A stretch of DNA of 64,000 bases from Methylobacter psychrophilus (GCF_025583945.1 NZ_JAOEGU010000004.1:1-64000), one strand, 5' to 3'; shown: positions 8,041 to 17,297, counted from the first letter of the stretch. Notes: generated by a model not told the origin, from the letters alone. Numbers and translations: made by a program.

Positions 8041-8778
8041 ATGCGATTTAAACACTTATCAAGATTATCAGGGGTCGTTCTGCTTTGTCTATTTATGCTT
8101 GGTTGTGCCAAAACCAATGTCAAGGATACCTACGAAGTAGCCAATACCGGTATGCCTACACCGAATCCTGTGTTGATTTATAACTTCGCCGTTAGCCCTC
8201 AAGATGTTCAACAAAATTCCAGTGTTTTTGCGAAGATACAGAGAAATTTTGAAAATAAAGATCTGACCAGCGAGGAAATTCAGGTGGGTCGTGAGGTATC
8301 CGATGCTCTGGCAACGGAGCTGACACTGAAAATAGCGGCTTTAGGCTTACGTCCTGTGCGTGCTGATCAGAGCTTACCGGTTGCTCCCGGGTCAATTTTG
8401 ATTACTGGTTATTTCGTTGATATTAATGAAGGTAATCGATTACGCAGAAATGCCATTGGTTTGGGCATGGGAAAATCTTCGTTGGATAGTAAGGTGCGTG
8501 TTTTGGTACCATCAGCTTCGGGCTATCAGGAGTTGATCGCTTTTGACGCCCATACTGACAGTGGCAACATGCCGGGAGCTGCCATCTTTGGGCCGGTGGG
8601 TGCCGCAGCGGGTGCCGGTGCAGCAGCCGTAGTCGGAGCTAACGTAGCAGTGAGTGGTGTTAAAAGTTATAAATCGGCTTCTGCCCAGCAAGCAAAGAAA
8701 ATGGCAGAGGACATCACAGCCCGGCTGGCAAAGTATTTTGCCCTGCAAGGCTGGATCAATCCCGCTTTGGCGCAATAA
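8041..8778 (+). CDS. DUF4410 family lipoprotein
   Basis: 245 residues from ATG 8041. Lipobox FMLG-C at Cys22. The mature domain fits DUF4410: a VLIYNFAV strand near the start, a helix LTSEEIQVGREVSDALATEL, then GSILITGYFVDINEGNRLRR and a Gly-rich GLGMGKSSL turn. A hydrophobic Gly/Ala stretch follows at about residues 180-205. The C-terminus is a helix ending INPALAQ. DUF4410 proteins are outer-membrane lipoproteins without a defined biochemical role. Expression is probably from its own promoter, because 178 bp lie upstream. Confidence 0.7.
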   Translation: MRFKHLSRLSGVVLLCLFMLGCAKTNVKDTYEVANTGMPTPNPVLIYNFAVSPQDVQQNSSVFAKIQRNFENKDLTSEEIQVGREVSDALATELTLKIAALGLRPVRADQSLPVAPGSILITGYFVDINEGNRLRRNAIGLGMGKSSLDSKVRVLVPSASGYQELIAFDAHTDSGNMPGAAIFGPVGAAAGAGAAAVVGANVAVSGVKSYKSASAQQAKKMAEDITARLAKYFALQGWINPALAQ

Positions 8779-8894
8779 ACGGATAATTTTTGCCTCAGTC
8801 TTTGGTGCTTACCGAGAATACATATACTTTAGCAATAACCTGTTACGAATGATGGTAGGTATTGCCTGTCTTTTTTTGAAATCAAAGTACCTTA

Positions 8895-10049
8895 ATGAGG
8901 TTTTTCTTGTCTGTCGTAATTCAAGTGCAATGGTTGGCGGGATTTCTCGCTAACCATCATATTCGATGTCCCAAACCATCGCTTCTGCTCCTGATAATTG
9001 GCGTTTTTTTGTCTGGTTGTTATTCATTTGGCCCCAATGAACTCAGGGGTACATATCCTCTTTATAATGCGGCTATCGTTGATAGCCAAAATGAGCAATT
9101 CATACAAAATATTGTCCGATTACACTACCGGGATCCGGTTTTCTTTTTGGATGTGACCAGTGTCACTGCTTCCTTAAAAATGGATCTGTCTGCCGGATTG
9201 GATCAATCTGCCTTCGATCTGAGTAGTGGTGGTGCCGATGTCTTGCAACTTAGCGGTGGAGGGGCTTACACAACTGCGCCAACTATTGCTTATGCGCCCC
9301 TTCAGGGTGAGAGCTTCGTTAAGAGCATACTCCGGCCGCTCTCTATTGAAGATATGTTTGCCTTGATTGAATCTGGATGGAGTGGCCGGCGGGTACTGGG
9401 TCTTTGCGTGGAACGCATCAACGAGCTTGAAAATGCGCCGAATGCCTCGGGGCCAACGCCTAAATTTTCTCCGAAGCGTATTGATCCTTTTAATCGGCTG
9501 TTACAGCTTTTTGATCAGGTCATGAGTGAAAACCTTATAATCCCCAGAGTTGATCCCGTCACCAAGGAAGCGCAGCTGGAAATTAACTCGACACCGGAAC
9601 ATTATTACGCAATTCGGGAAATCAAACAGCTACTTGGGCTCGATCAGAATCTTACGATTTATCATGTCAACAATGGCTTCCTGAAACACAGGAGCGATAC
9701 TATCTCGATAAATCTTCGCTCACTAATGAGCATCTTTTTTTATCTGTCTCAAAATATAGATACTCCAAAGGCACACAAGATCACAGGTTTAGTGACTGTT
9801 ACACGAAATCAGAATGGCTCGGAATTTGACTGGGGTAAAACGGCAGGTGGAAATCTTTTTCACATCCACCAAAGCGATAAGCAGCCGGATACTGCTTTTG
9901 TTGCCATACCGTATCGTGGTCAATGGTTTTATTTGATGGACAACGATTTGGAGTCGAAGTCGACTTTTATGCTTTTAACCCAGTTATTTCGACTGCAAGC
10001 GGGTGCGGCCAAATCAGCCGGACCCACATTAACTCTTCCACTACGTTGA
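8895..10049 (+). CDS. Large lipoprotein, unknown function
   Basis: 384 residues from ATG 8895. The lipobox FLSG-C is at Cys42, an unusually long leader; no in-frame ATG lies closer, so either the start is an alternative codon nearer the hydrophobic stretch (LLLLIIGVFLSGC) or the long leader is real. The mature protein of about 340 residues opens with a helix NEQFIQNIVRLHYRDPVFFLDV and has a Gly/Ser loop (DLSSGGADVLQLSGGGAYTT within about residues 108-130). It ends with YRGQWFYLMDNDLESKSTF. I do not recognise a named domain. It is 46 bp upstream of the MscS gene and likely co-transcribed with it. Confidence 0.6.
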   Translation: MRFFLSVVIQVQWLAGFLANHHIRCPKPSLLLLIIGVFLSGCYSFGPNELRGTYPLYNAAIVDSQNEQFIQNIVRLHYRDPVFFLDVTSVTASLKMDLSAGLDQSAFDLSSGGADVLQLSGGGAYTTAPTIAYAPLQGESFVKSILRPLSIEDMFALIESGWSGRRVLGLCVERINELENAPNASGPTPKFSPKRIDPFNRLLQLFDQVMSENLIIPRVDPVTKEAQLEINSTPEHYYAIREIKQLLGLDQNLTIYHVNNGFLKHRSDTISINLRSLMSIFFYLSQNIDTPKAHKITGLVTVTRNQNGSEFDWGKTAGGNLFHIHQSDKQPDTAFVAIPYRGQWFYLMDNDLESKSTFMLLTQLFRLQAGAAKSAGPTLTLPLR

Positions 10050-10095
10050 TTTATGGTTTTTAGTTCTGATTTGTTCATTTTTTTAGGCGGCTAAA

Positions 10096-12513
10096 ATGTT
10101 TCACATACTAAAGCAGTACGGCATCGTTCGCCTTTGCTTGATAATTAGACCAATAAATATTCGCGTAATCCGCAGACTATTAAGTCTGCTATTGTTGCTG
10201 TCATTAACACCGGTCTTGGCAACTCCTACATCCGCAATTATCAATGGGTTAATGAAACAGACTTCTGACAAGACTGCCATAATCAAACCTACGTTTGATC
10301 AGGCAGTTCTTATGGAGGATGTCAAAAAAAAACTTGCAGCAACTAACGCGGAACTTGTTGTTATGCCTTCGGAAGCCGTTAGTGGATCACCGGTTACCGA
10401 GTCGGCTGGTGATGAAGATATCTTTGTTCGACGTTTATATCTCAGGCAACTGGTATTTCTTTATGAGGGACAGCTTGCCCGATTGGTAAGTTTGCAGGTA
10501 CATCAGCAGCAGCGACTAAAGATAGAAGATCAAGCCTTCAACTGGTCAGGTTTCAGCGCACCGTCTCTCCATCCATTTCTCAGAGTCGATGAGCTCAAAG
10601 AATCTGTTACCAAGCTCACAAGACGCGTAGCCGAGCTTGAGGCTTGGGCCTCTACCGTTGAGTTGGCGGGAGCGCAGCTGATAAATACTGCCGAGAATTC
10701 CATAGTAAAGCTAAGGCAGGCTGACGAAGCTGTAGAGCAGGCTAAAAATACACCTGATCAGCAAGTCGTCTTGAGTAGGGCCCGGGATTTATTGGCTCTG
10801 CAAAATCAGATTGATTTGGCACGCGTTATAGGATTTCAGATTGAAAAACAAACAATTATTGAGGACTTACTGGAAAACAGGGCACAGTTGCAACTGGTCC
10901 GTAAACAGCTAAGTGTGGCGTCTGAACACGTAGAGTTGACGCAGCAAGATATCGATCAGGTACAAAAGAATATTGAAATTGAAAATCAACATATTATTGC
11001 CGAGCTTAAAGAAGGGGTATCAGCATTTGACCTTTATAATAGCTCTGTTAAACAGAACGAGTCTGCCTTGAGTGCCGACGGTCAATCCGCACAATCCCAG
11101 CGCTTCGAGCCTGAACAGCTTGATCAAATACGTCAGGCGCAACGTAATAATGTCGACATTAAACTACAAGCTCTCAACAGGATACTGTTTTATCTGCAAA
11201 TGCAGCGAGATGTCTGGAATTTTCGCTGGGCGTATGCCAAGGTAACTGATCGTGAAAAAGTCAGCGCGGCTTATGACAAGATTGCCCAGAATCAGGTAGT
11301 TCTTAAAGTAGTTCACGATTATGTCGATCAGCAGCGCAATCGTGTGTTGACACTGGTTACCAATCAGTCTGCTGAATCGCTTGATCCTGCGATTAGTGGC
11401 TCGAATGCTTTGAGGGATATATTAAGAGATCTTGATCTTGATCAGGTGGTTTCATGGTCGCGGTTATTGGGGACAATTGAAGCAACCCAAGATTTACTGG
11501 ATCGTTGTAAGCAGGAACTTGATAACAGGTTCCGGGTTAAGTCATTTTTCGATTACTTGGCAGAGGTGTTGCTGGAAACGCACGATTTTGTGTCACAAGT
11601 TTGGGCGTTCGAGCTCTTTGCCGTACAAGACAATATTGAGGTTGACGGGCAGATAGTCAGTGGTAAACGTAGTGTTACCGTTGATAAGGTGGCCACTGCA
11701 TTGGCAATTTTGATCATTGGTTACTGGTTTGCCGTGCGTCTGGCTCGTTTGGTAGAAGGTCTGGCAGTGACACGTTTGGACATGGATGCCAGTCTTGCCC
11801 GTATTGCGCGGCGCTGGATGCTATTTCTTGAAGTTGTACTCCTGATAGTATTGAGCATGTTGGTCGTCAGGATTCCATTGACGATATTCGCCTTTATGGG
11901 CGGTGCGCTGGCTATCGGTGCCGGGTTCGGGATGCAAAATATGCTCAAGAACCTGATCAGTGGGCTTATGCTATTGTTTGAACGCCCCTTTAGGCCGGGG
12001 GACTTGGTCGAGGTTGGTGGTATCCGTGGTCGTGTCATAGATATCGGGGTAAGAAGTTCGCATATCCGCGATGGTAACGGCATTGAGACCCTGATTCCTA
12101 ACAGTACCTTTATAGAGCAAAACGTCACCAACTGGACGCTAAGTAACGAGAAGATACGTATTGTCGTTAAAATTGGCATTGCCTATGGTTCACCGGTAAG
12201 AGAGGTCACTGATCTGCTTCTTGAGGTTGCAGATAAGCACGGGGTCGTTGAAGACGACCCGAAACCCAGAGTGCAATTTGAAGATTTTGGTAGTGACGCG
12301 CTACAATTTGGCTTGTATGTTTGGGTCGAACTTAAACCAGATGTATCCTGGGCTGTTGTGGCCAGCGACCTGCGTTATATGATCTATAGAACAATGAACG
12401 AGCATGGTATAGCGATTGCCTTTCCGCAACGGGATATTCATCTTGATACCAGTCGACCGCTGGAAGTTAGGGTTTTTAAGGATACTCCTGATGTGGGGAG
12501 CATAAAAGAATAA
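10096..12513 (+). CDS. Large MscS-family mechanosensitive channel
   Basis: 805 residues from ATG 10096. A signal peptide ends near VLA-T and is followed by a periplasmic region of about 490 residues, rich in Gln/Glu/Leu helices that are probably coiled coils. Three membrane segments follow, at about 533-553, 575-595 and 600-628. The last is the pore helix with the Gly/Ala pattern GGALAIGAGFGMQNMLKNL of MscS. The cytoplasmic beta domain starts at FRPGDLVEVGGIRGRV and contains IPNSTFIEQNVTNW, a family hallmark. The long periplasmic part resembles MscK/MscM-type channels in architecture. It should open under hypo-osmotic membrane tension to release solutes. It ends the envelope island. Confidence 0.85.
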   Translation: MFHILKQYGIVRLCLIIRPINIRVIRRLLSLLLLLSLTPVLATPTSAIINGLMKQTSDKTAIIKPTFDQAVLMEDVKKKLAATNAELVVMPSEAVSGSPVTESAGDEDIFVRRLYLRQLVFLYEGQLARLVSLQVHQQQRLKIEDQAFNWSGFSAPSLHPFLRVDELKESVTKLTRRVAELEAWASTVELAGAQLINTAENSIVKLRQADEAVEQAKNTPDQQVVLSRARDLLALQNQIDLARVIGFQIEKQTIIEDLLENRAQLQLVRKQLSVASEHVELTQQDIDQVQKNIEIENQHIIAELKEGVSAFDLYNSSVKQNESALSADGQSAQSQRFEPEQLDQIRQAQRNNVDIKLQALNRILFYLQMQRDVWNFRWAYAKVTDREKVSAAYDKIAQNQVVLKVVHDYVDQQRNRVLTLVTNQSAESLDPAISGSNALRDILRDLDLDQVVSWSRLLGTIEATQDLLDRCKQELDNRFRVKSFFDYLAEVLLETHDFVSQVWAFELFAVQDNIEVDGQIVSGKRSVTVDKVATALAILIIGYWFAVRLARLVEGLAVTRLDMDASLARIARRWMLFLEVVLLIVLSMLVVRIPLTIFAFMGGALAIGAGFGMQNMLKNLISGLMLLFERPFRPGDLVEVGGIRGRVIDIGVRSSHIRDGNGIETLIPNSTFIEQNVTNWTLSNEKIRIVVKIGIAYGSPVREVTDLLLEVADKHGVVEDDPKPRVQFEDFGSDALQFGLYVWVELKPDVSWAVVASDLRYMIYRTMNEHGIAIAFPQRDIHLDTSRPLEVRVFKDTPDVGSIKE

Positions 12514-12559
12514 TTGGTCGAGGTAGACGCATACTGCTTTATTTCTTTGAATGCATCGT

Positions 12560-12588
12560 TTGGGTAATATGCAGGCTGGTAATTATAA
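12560..12588 (+). promoter_or_regulatory. Possible sigma-70 promoter of the sterol cluster
   Basis: TTGGGT (12560-12565), a 17-base spacer and TTATAA (12583-12588) lie in the gap between the MscS gene and the CYP51 gene. The -35 box is weak; this is the best pair I see in the 219-bp gap, and no regulator site is recognised. Confidence 0.3.
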
Positions 12589-12732
12589 AACCATTAGGTG
12601 ATAAAATTTTGTACATTAACCAAGCACGGCGTAAAATCACGAATTGCCTTGCATTCGCCTGTAGGATTTAAAAGGCCTATGTTTTCCGAGGAATGCCAGC
12701 GTCCTTTAATGTACGTTCATCTACATCAAGTT

Positions 12733-14364
12733 ATGAATACAACGAATACCGAAAATACTGTTTCTTCTGGCAAAGAGCCACCTAAAATGCGGGGTGCCTT
12801 GCCGATTTTAGGACATATGCTGGAATTTGGGAAAAATCCTTTTCAGTACATGATGAACCTTAGAAAGTCATTGGGGGAAATCGGTGAATTTCGTATGTTT
12901 CATCAAAAAATGGTTTTGATGACAGGGCCTGAAGCTAATGAAGCTTTTTTTCGTGCGCCGGATGGGCAGCTGGATCAAAGTCAGGCTTATAAAATCATGA
13001 CCCCAATTTTTGGCAAAGGTGTGGTTTTTGATGCGCCGCCGCATAAAAAAGATCAACAGCTTAAAATGTTGATGCCGGTATTACGCGACAAGCCAATGCG
13101 TGGCTATGCACAAGTGATTGTTCAGGAAGTTGAACAAATGATTGCTGGTTGGGGCGATACCGGTGAAATTGATTTGCTTGAGTTTATGAAAGAGCTGACG
13201 ATTTATACTTCCAGCCACTGTCTGTTGGGCAATGAATTTCGTTATGAACTAAATGAAGAATTTGCGAAAATTTATCATGATCTTGAAAAAGGCGTGAATC
13301 CGCTGGCTTTTGTTTTTCCTTATTTGCCGTTACCGGTATTTCGCCGCCGTGATAAAGCCCGTGCCAGACTACAAGAATTAGTGACCGGCATTATTGCCAA
13401 AAGAGCGCTGAAGACAGAAAAAAGCGAAGATGCGTTTCAATTGCTCATTGAATCTAAATACGACGATGGCACTCACTTATCTCCGCATGAAATAACCGGG
13501 ATGTTAATCGGTACCATATTTGCAGGCCATCATACGACCGCAGGAACAGCTGCCTGGACCTTGCTGGAATTGGCAAGACGACCAGAACATTCGGCGGCTG
13601 TGTTGAATGAGCTGGATGACTTGTTTGGTGCTGAGGGTGAAGTTACTTTTCAGTCTTTGCGAGAAATTCCGCTATTGGAAAATGTCATTAAAGAAGTGTT
13701 GCGCCTGCATCCGCCATTGATATTTTTAATTCGCAAAGTGATGCAAGACTTTCACTTTAAAGGTTATACGGTTAAGGCCGGAAAGTATGTTTGTGCCTCG
13801 CCGCGTGTATCGCATCGTATTGCTGAAGTTTTTCCAGATCCAGAAAAATTTGATCCTGAGCGTTATTCAGAAGCGCGCCAAGAGGATGCCAGGCCTTTCA
13901 GTTGGATTGCTTTTGGCGGCGGTAAACACAAATGTACCGGGAACGCTTTTGCGATGCTGCAATTAAAAGCCATTTTTAGTATTTTGTTACGACGCTATAC
14001 CTTTGAACTGGTTGATGACAAAGATAATTATCAGGATGATTTTACCCAAATGGTGGTCCAGCCTCTATCACCCTGCCGCATTCGCTATATAAAGCGCACT
14101 GATATTAAAGATACTGTTGATGAGTCTGCGAAAAATAATTTACAGGAAGCAGCGCAAAGGGGTATTGGTTTTAATATAACAATCGACAGGGAGCTTTGTC
14201 AGGGTCATGCAACTTGTATGGCTGAAGCTCCTGAACTTTTTCAGGTAGACGATGCCGGCAATGCAACTGTCTTACAAGACAATCCGTCGCTGAATTTACT
14301 GGAAAAAGCCCGACAAGCCGAAAAATATTGCCCAAGTAAAGCAATTAAAATTAAACTCAATTAG
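12733..14364 (+). CDS. Sterol 14-alpha-demethylase CYP51 fused to a 3Fe-4S ferredoxin
   Basis: Removes the 14-alpha methyl of a C30 sterol in three oxidations, using its own ferredoxin domain as electron carrier. From ATG 12733 it is 543 residues. The P450 domain (to about 457) has the I-helix AGHHTT at about 264 (His instead of the usual acid, as in bacterial CYP51), ExxR (EVLR) at 321-324 and the heme site FGGGKHKCTG with Cys401. After a polar linker of about 20 residues comes the ferredoxin: CQGHATC (Cys489, Cys495) and Cys533 before Pro, three Cys as in 3Fe-4S types. The frame is open to GTG 12598 with another ATG at 12679 (AGG upstream); the start is uncertain. The same fusion is known in Methylococcus capsulatus. 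First gene of the cluster. Confidence 0.9.
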   Translation: MNTTNTENTVSSGKEPPKMRGALPILGHMLEFGKNPFQYMMNLRKSLGEIGEFRMFHQKMVLMTGPEANEAFFRAPDGQLDQSQAYKIMTPIFGKGVVFDAPPHKKDQQLKMLMPVLRDKPMRGYAQVIVQEVEQMIAGWGDTGEIDLLEFMKELTIYTSSHCLLGNEFRYELNEEFAKIYHDLEKGVNPLAFVFPYLPLPVFRRRDKARARLQELVTGIIAKRALKTEKSEDAFQLLIESKYDDGTHLSPHEITGMLIGTIFAGHHTTAGTAAWTLLELARRPEHSAAVLNELDDLFGAEGEVTFQSLREIPLLENVIKEVLRLHPPLIFLIRKVMQDFHFKGYTVKAGKYVCASPRVSHRIAEVFPDPEKFDPERYSEARQEDARPFSWIAFGGGKHKCTGNAFAMLQLKAIFSILLRRYTFELVDDKDNYQDDFTQMVVQPLSPCRIRYIKRTDIKDTVDESAKNNLQEAAQRGIGFNITIDRELCQGHATCMAEAPELFQVDDAGNATVLQDNPSLNLLEKARQAEKYCPSKAIKIKLN

Positions 14365-14383
14365 AGCGTATGAGAGATAAAGA

Positions 14384-14986
14384 ATGACCGCATATCCCAG
14401 AGCAGAACTTGAAGAAATGGTTGAACGTTGGTTGCAAGCCAATCGTGATGCGGAAAAAGAAGGCAACTGGCCTAAACACTTAGGCAAGATGTATACCGAT
14501 GACGCTGAGTATCGCTGGAATATTGGCCCGAATGAAGAATTTGTCGCACGTAGCCGTAAAGAGATAGAAGAATGGGCTCTAGGCGTCCAAATGGAAGGCT
14601 TTGAAGAATGGCGCTATCCGTATCACCGCATTTTAATTGATGAGAAACAGGGTGAAGTAATCGGTTTATGGCATCAAGTATCACCTGCATTGCGGGAAGA
14701 TGGTAGTCATTATGAAGTCGCCGGTATAGGCGGTTCCTGGTTTCGTTATGGCGGTAATTATCAATGGGAATGGCAACGCGATTTTTTTGATTTGGGTAAT
14801 GTGAAATCCTTGTTTTTTGAGCTGGCCGCCGATGGTAAGCTCGATCCTGCAGTAAAAAAGAAAATAGGTCGATTGGCTAAAGGACAATTATTGCCAGGTC
14901 ATGAGCGCTTACGCACGGCACCGAGTTTCTTTAAAAAACTGAAAGGCTTTATGGCAATGGTACGTATTGCCTTATTTAATCAATAA
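14384..14986 (+). CDS. NTF2-fold (SnoaL-like) protein in the sterol cluster
   Basis: 200 residues from ATG 14384, 19 bp after the CYP51 fusion and clearly co-transcribed. Residues about 8-135 look like the NTF2/SnoaL cone-shaped domain: an N-terminal helix pair (ELEEMVERWLQANRDAEKEG), Tyr/Asp-rich strand entries (YTDDAEYRWNIGPNEEF), a helix with WALGVQMEGF and strands IGLWHQVSPA and WEWQRDFFDL. A C-terminal helical tail of about 60 residues is basic and ends in a hydrophobic segment (GFMAMVRIALFNQ), which might touch the membrane. The fold family includes ketosteroid isomerase, limonene-epoxide hydrolase and polyketide cyclases, so a sterol-handling role is plausible but unproven. No signal peptide, so cytoplasmic. 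Confidence 0.6.
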   Translation: MTAYPRAELEEMVERWLQANRDAEKEGNWPKHLGKMYTDDAEYRWNIGPNEEFVARSRKEIEEWALGVQMEGFEEWRYPYHRILIDEKQGEVIGLWHQVSPALREDGSHYEVAGIGGSWFRYGGNYQWEWQRDFFDLGNVKSLFFELAADGKLDPAVKKKIGRLAKGQLLPGHERLRTAPSFFKKLKGFMAMVRIALFNQ

Positions 14987-15068
14987 ATTTTAAATGTACA
15001 GATACTGTCTGGTTAATAGATAGTCTCTGCCGTTCAATCAAGCGATAAGGTATTTCATAAAAAAATCT

Positions 15069-17297
15069 ATGCTGAAAGTAAAATCTGGCTGGAAAAACTG
15101 GCAACTACTCACTGAAAAGGGACGGCATATTTGGGCATTCAAGCCTGGATCAAGCAAGATCAACGAGCATCTAAAAAATGCCGATAACGTTACTGACGAA
15201 GAAGTAGTACAGTTTACCGAAGATTTTCAGTTTGATAAATTCAGCAATCCCAATTCTGCTGATAAGGTGTACCGGCATACCGCCATTAATGAAAATTTTC
15301 AGGCTTTTGCCGGGCAAATTCCGCAGATGGAAAGCTCCGAAGCACAGCAAGCTGTTGATGCGCTGGTCAAAGGGATAAACTACTATTCTTGCCTTCAAAG
15401 TGATGACGGCCATTGGCCCGGTGATTACGGTGGTCCACTATTTCTGTTGCCCGGTTTACTGATAGCTTCTTATATTTCAGAGACACCGTTTCCCAAAGCA
15501 CACCGGGAAATGATGAAGGTCTATTTATTTAATCATCAAAATAAAGATGCTGGCTGGGGCATGCATATTGAAGGTGAATCGACGATGTTTGGCACGGTAA
15601 TGCAATATGTGTCATTGCGTATTTTGGGCGTCGATAAAAATCATGAGCAACTGATAAAAGCCAGGGCGTGGATTAAAAGCAATGGCGGCGCAACCGGTAT
15701 TCCGTCATGGGGGAAGTTTTATCTATCCATTTTAAATTTGTATGACTGGCAAGGTTTTAACAGCCTGTTTCCTGAAATGTGGCTATTTCCAAAATGGTTG
15801 CCGGTACATCCGTGGCGCTACTGGTGCCATACTCGTATGGTGTATTTGCCAATGGCTTATTGTTATGCCCAGCGCATTAAAGCACCCGAAAATACACTGA
15901 TTTTGTCGTTAAGAGAAGAGCTTTATAATGAAGCTTTTGAAACCATTGACTGGCCCAAACAACGCACTACGGTTTGTGAAAAAGATTGTTATACCACGCC
16001 ATCACCGGTGCTAAAGTGGATGAACTTTTTTACCAATAACTATGAGAAATGCAAATTACCTTGGCTAAGAAAAAAAGCTACCGGTTATATCTTAAAATAT
16101 CTTAATGCTGAAGATGAGCAAACGAATTACCTCAATATAGGCCCTGTTAATAAAGCCATTAATTCTATTTGTATCTGGCATGCTTATGGCAAAGATTCCG
16201 AGCAATTTAAAAAACATGTCGCGCGTTGGTATGATTATTTATGGGTTGCTGAAGATGGTATGAAAATGAGCGGTTATAACGGTTCTCAGCTTTGGGACAC
16301 AGCTTTTTCAACCCGCGCCATACTGGAAAGCGACGTGGGTAAATTATTCCCGGCGACATTGGAAAAAAGTTATCAATTTATTGAATTGTCGCAAATCAAA
16401 GCTGAACACGCGACGCATACCGAGTTTTTTCGTCATCCCATGATTGGGAGTTGGCCTTTTTCAACGGCTGAACAAGGCTGGCCGGTAGCAGATTGTACTG
16501 CGGAAGGTTTAAGTGCCACTTTAGCTCTTCATCATTCAGGTCTGGTGAAACCGGTTATTGATGAGCAACGCATTAAACAAGCGGTAGATACGCTTCTATC
16601 TTATCAAAATACCGATGGCGGCTGGGCAACTTACGAGTTAACACGGTCAGCCAAGTGGCTGGAAAAACTCAATCCCTCTGAAGTGTTTGCCGATATAATG
16701 ATCGACTATTCATGGACAGAATGTACGGCGGCTTGTGTTATTTCTTTACTGGAAATTCAGGAAGACTATCCCGGCTATAAAGATAGCGAAATACATAAAG
16801 CCATTCGTGCCGGACTCAACTTTATTGTCAAGCAACAAAAAACCGATGGTTCCTGGTATGGTGGTTGGGCAGTCTGTTTTACTTATGCTACCTGGTTTGG
16901 TGTGGAAGCGATTAGTAAGGCCAAGAGTAAAGGCTATTGTGATGATACCATTTTAGTGAATAGCATCAACAAAGCTTGCGCTTTTTTAGTATCCAGGCAG
17001 AAAATCGATGGTGGTTGGGGAGAAACTTTTGAATCTTGCTCTAAACTGGTTTATACCGAAGCGGCAACATCTCAAGTTGTTAATACCGCTTGGGCGTTAT
17101 TGGCATTAATGGCCGCAAATTTTGACGATAAAAAAATTATCGAAAATGGTATTAATGTGTTGTTAAACAGACAAAGCGATATTGGCGATTGGCCACAGGA
17201 AAATATTTCCGGCGTTTTTAATTATAATTGTATGATAACCTACTCTAACTATAGGAATATCTTTCCTATATGGGCATTGAGTCGATACTGTCGTTAG
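15069..17297 (+). CDS. Oxidosqualene cyclase (lanosterol/parkeol-type)
   Basis: Cyclises 2,3-oxidosqualene to a tetracyclic sterol at the inner membrane. 742 residues, normal for the family. The catalytic motif is DCTAE with Asp475, as in eukaryotic oxidosqualene cyclases; squalene-hopene cyclases have DxDD here, so this is not a hopene enzyme. Several QW repeats are visible (QNTDGGW, QKTDGSW, QKIDGGW). Product-determining positions, by alignment to plant cycloartenol synthase Tyr410/His477/Ile481, are Tyr403 (GYNGSQLWDT), Gln469 and Val473 (QGWPVADCTAE). This triad is mixed: Tyr as in plant enzymes, Val as in lanosterol synthases, Gln as in neither. The neighbour 61 bp downstream makes its substrate. 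Confidence 0.9.
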   Translation: MLKVKSGWKNWQLLTEKGRHIWAFKPGSSKINEHLKNADNVTDEEVVQFTEDFQFDKFSNPNSADKVYRHTAINENFQAFAGQIPQMESSEAQQAVDALVKGINYYSCLQSDDGHWPGDYGGPLFLLPGLLIASYISETPFPKAHREMMKVYLFNHQNKDAGWGMHIEGESTMFGTVMQYVSLRILGVDKNHEQLIKARAWIKSNGGATGIPSWGKFYLSILNLYDWQGFNSLFPEMWLFPKWLPVHPWRYWCHTRMVYLPMAYCYAQRIKAPENTLILSLREELYNEAFETIDWPKQRTTVCEKDCYTTPSPVLKWMNFFTNNYEKCKLPWLRKKATGYILKYLNAEDEQTNYLNIGPVNKAINSICIWHAYGKDSEQFKKHVARWYDYLWVAEDGMKMSGYNGSQLWDTAFSTRAILESDVGKLFPATLEKSYQFIELSQIKAEHATHTEFFRHPMIGSWPFSTAEQGWPVADCTAEGLSATLALHHSGLVKPVIDEQRIKQAVDTLLSYQNTDGGWATYELTRSAKWLEKLNPSEVFADIMIDYSWTECTAACVISLLEIQEDYPGYKDSEIHKAIRAGLNFIVKQQKTDGSWYGGWAVCFTYATWFGVEAISKAKSKGYCDDTILVNSINKACAFLVSRQKIDGGWGETFESCSKLVYTEAATSQVVNTAWALLALMAANFDDKKIIENGINVLLNRQSDIGDWPQENISGVFNYNCMITYSNYRNIFPIWALSRYCR

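Noticed and set aside
15069-17297. Squalene-hopene cyclase
   Set aside because: The catalytic motif is DCTAE, as in oxidosqualene cyclases, not the DxDD of hopene cyclases, and squalene epoxidase is adjacent.
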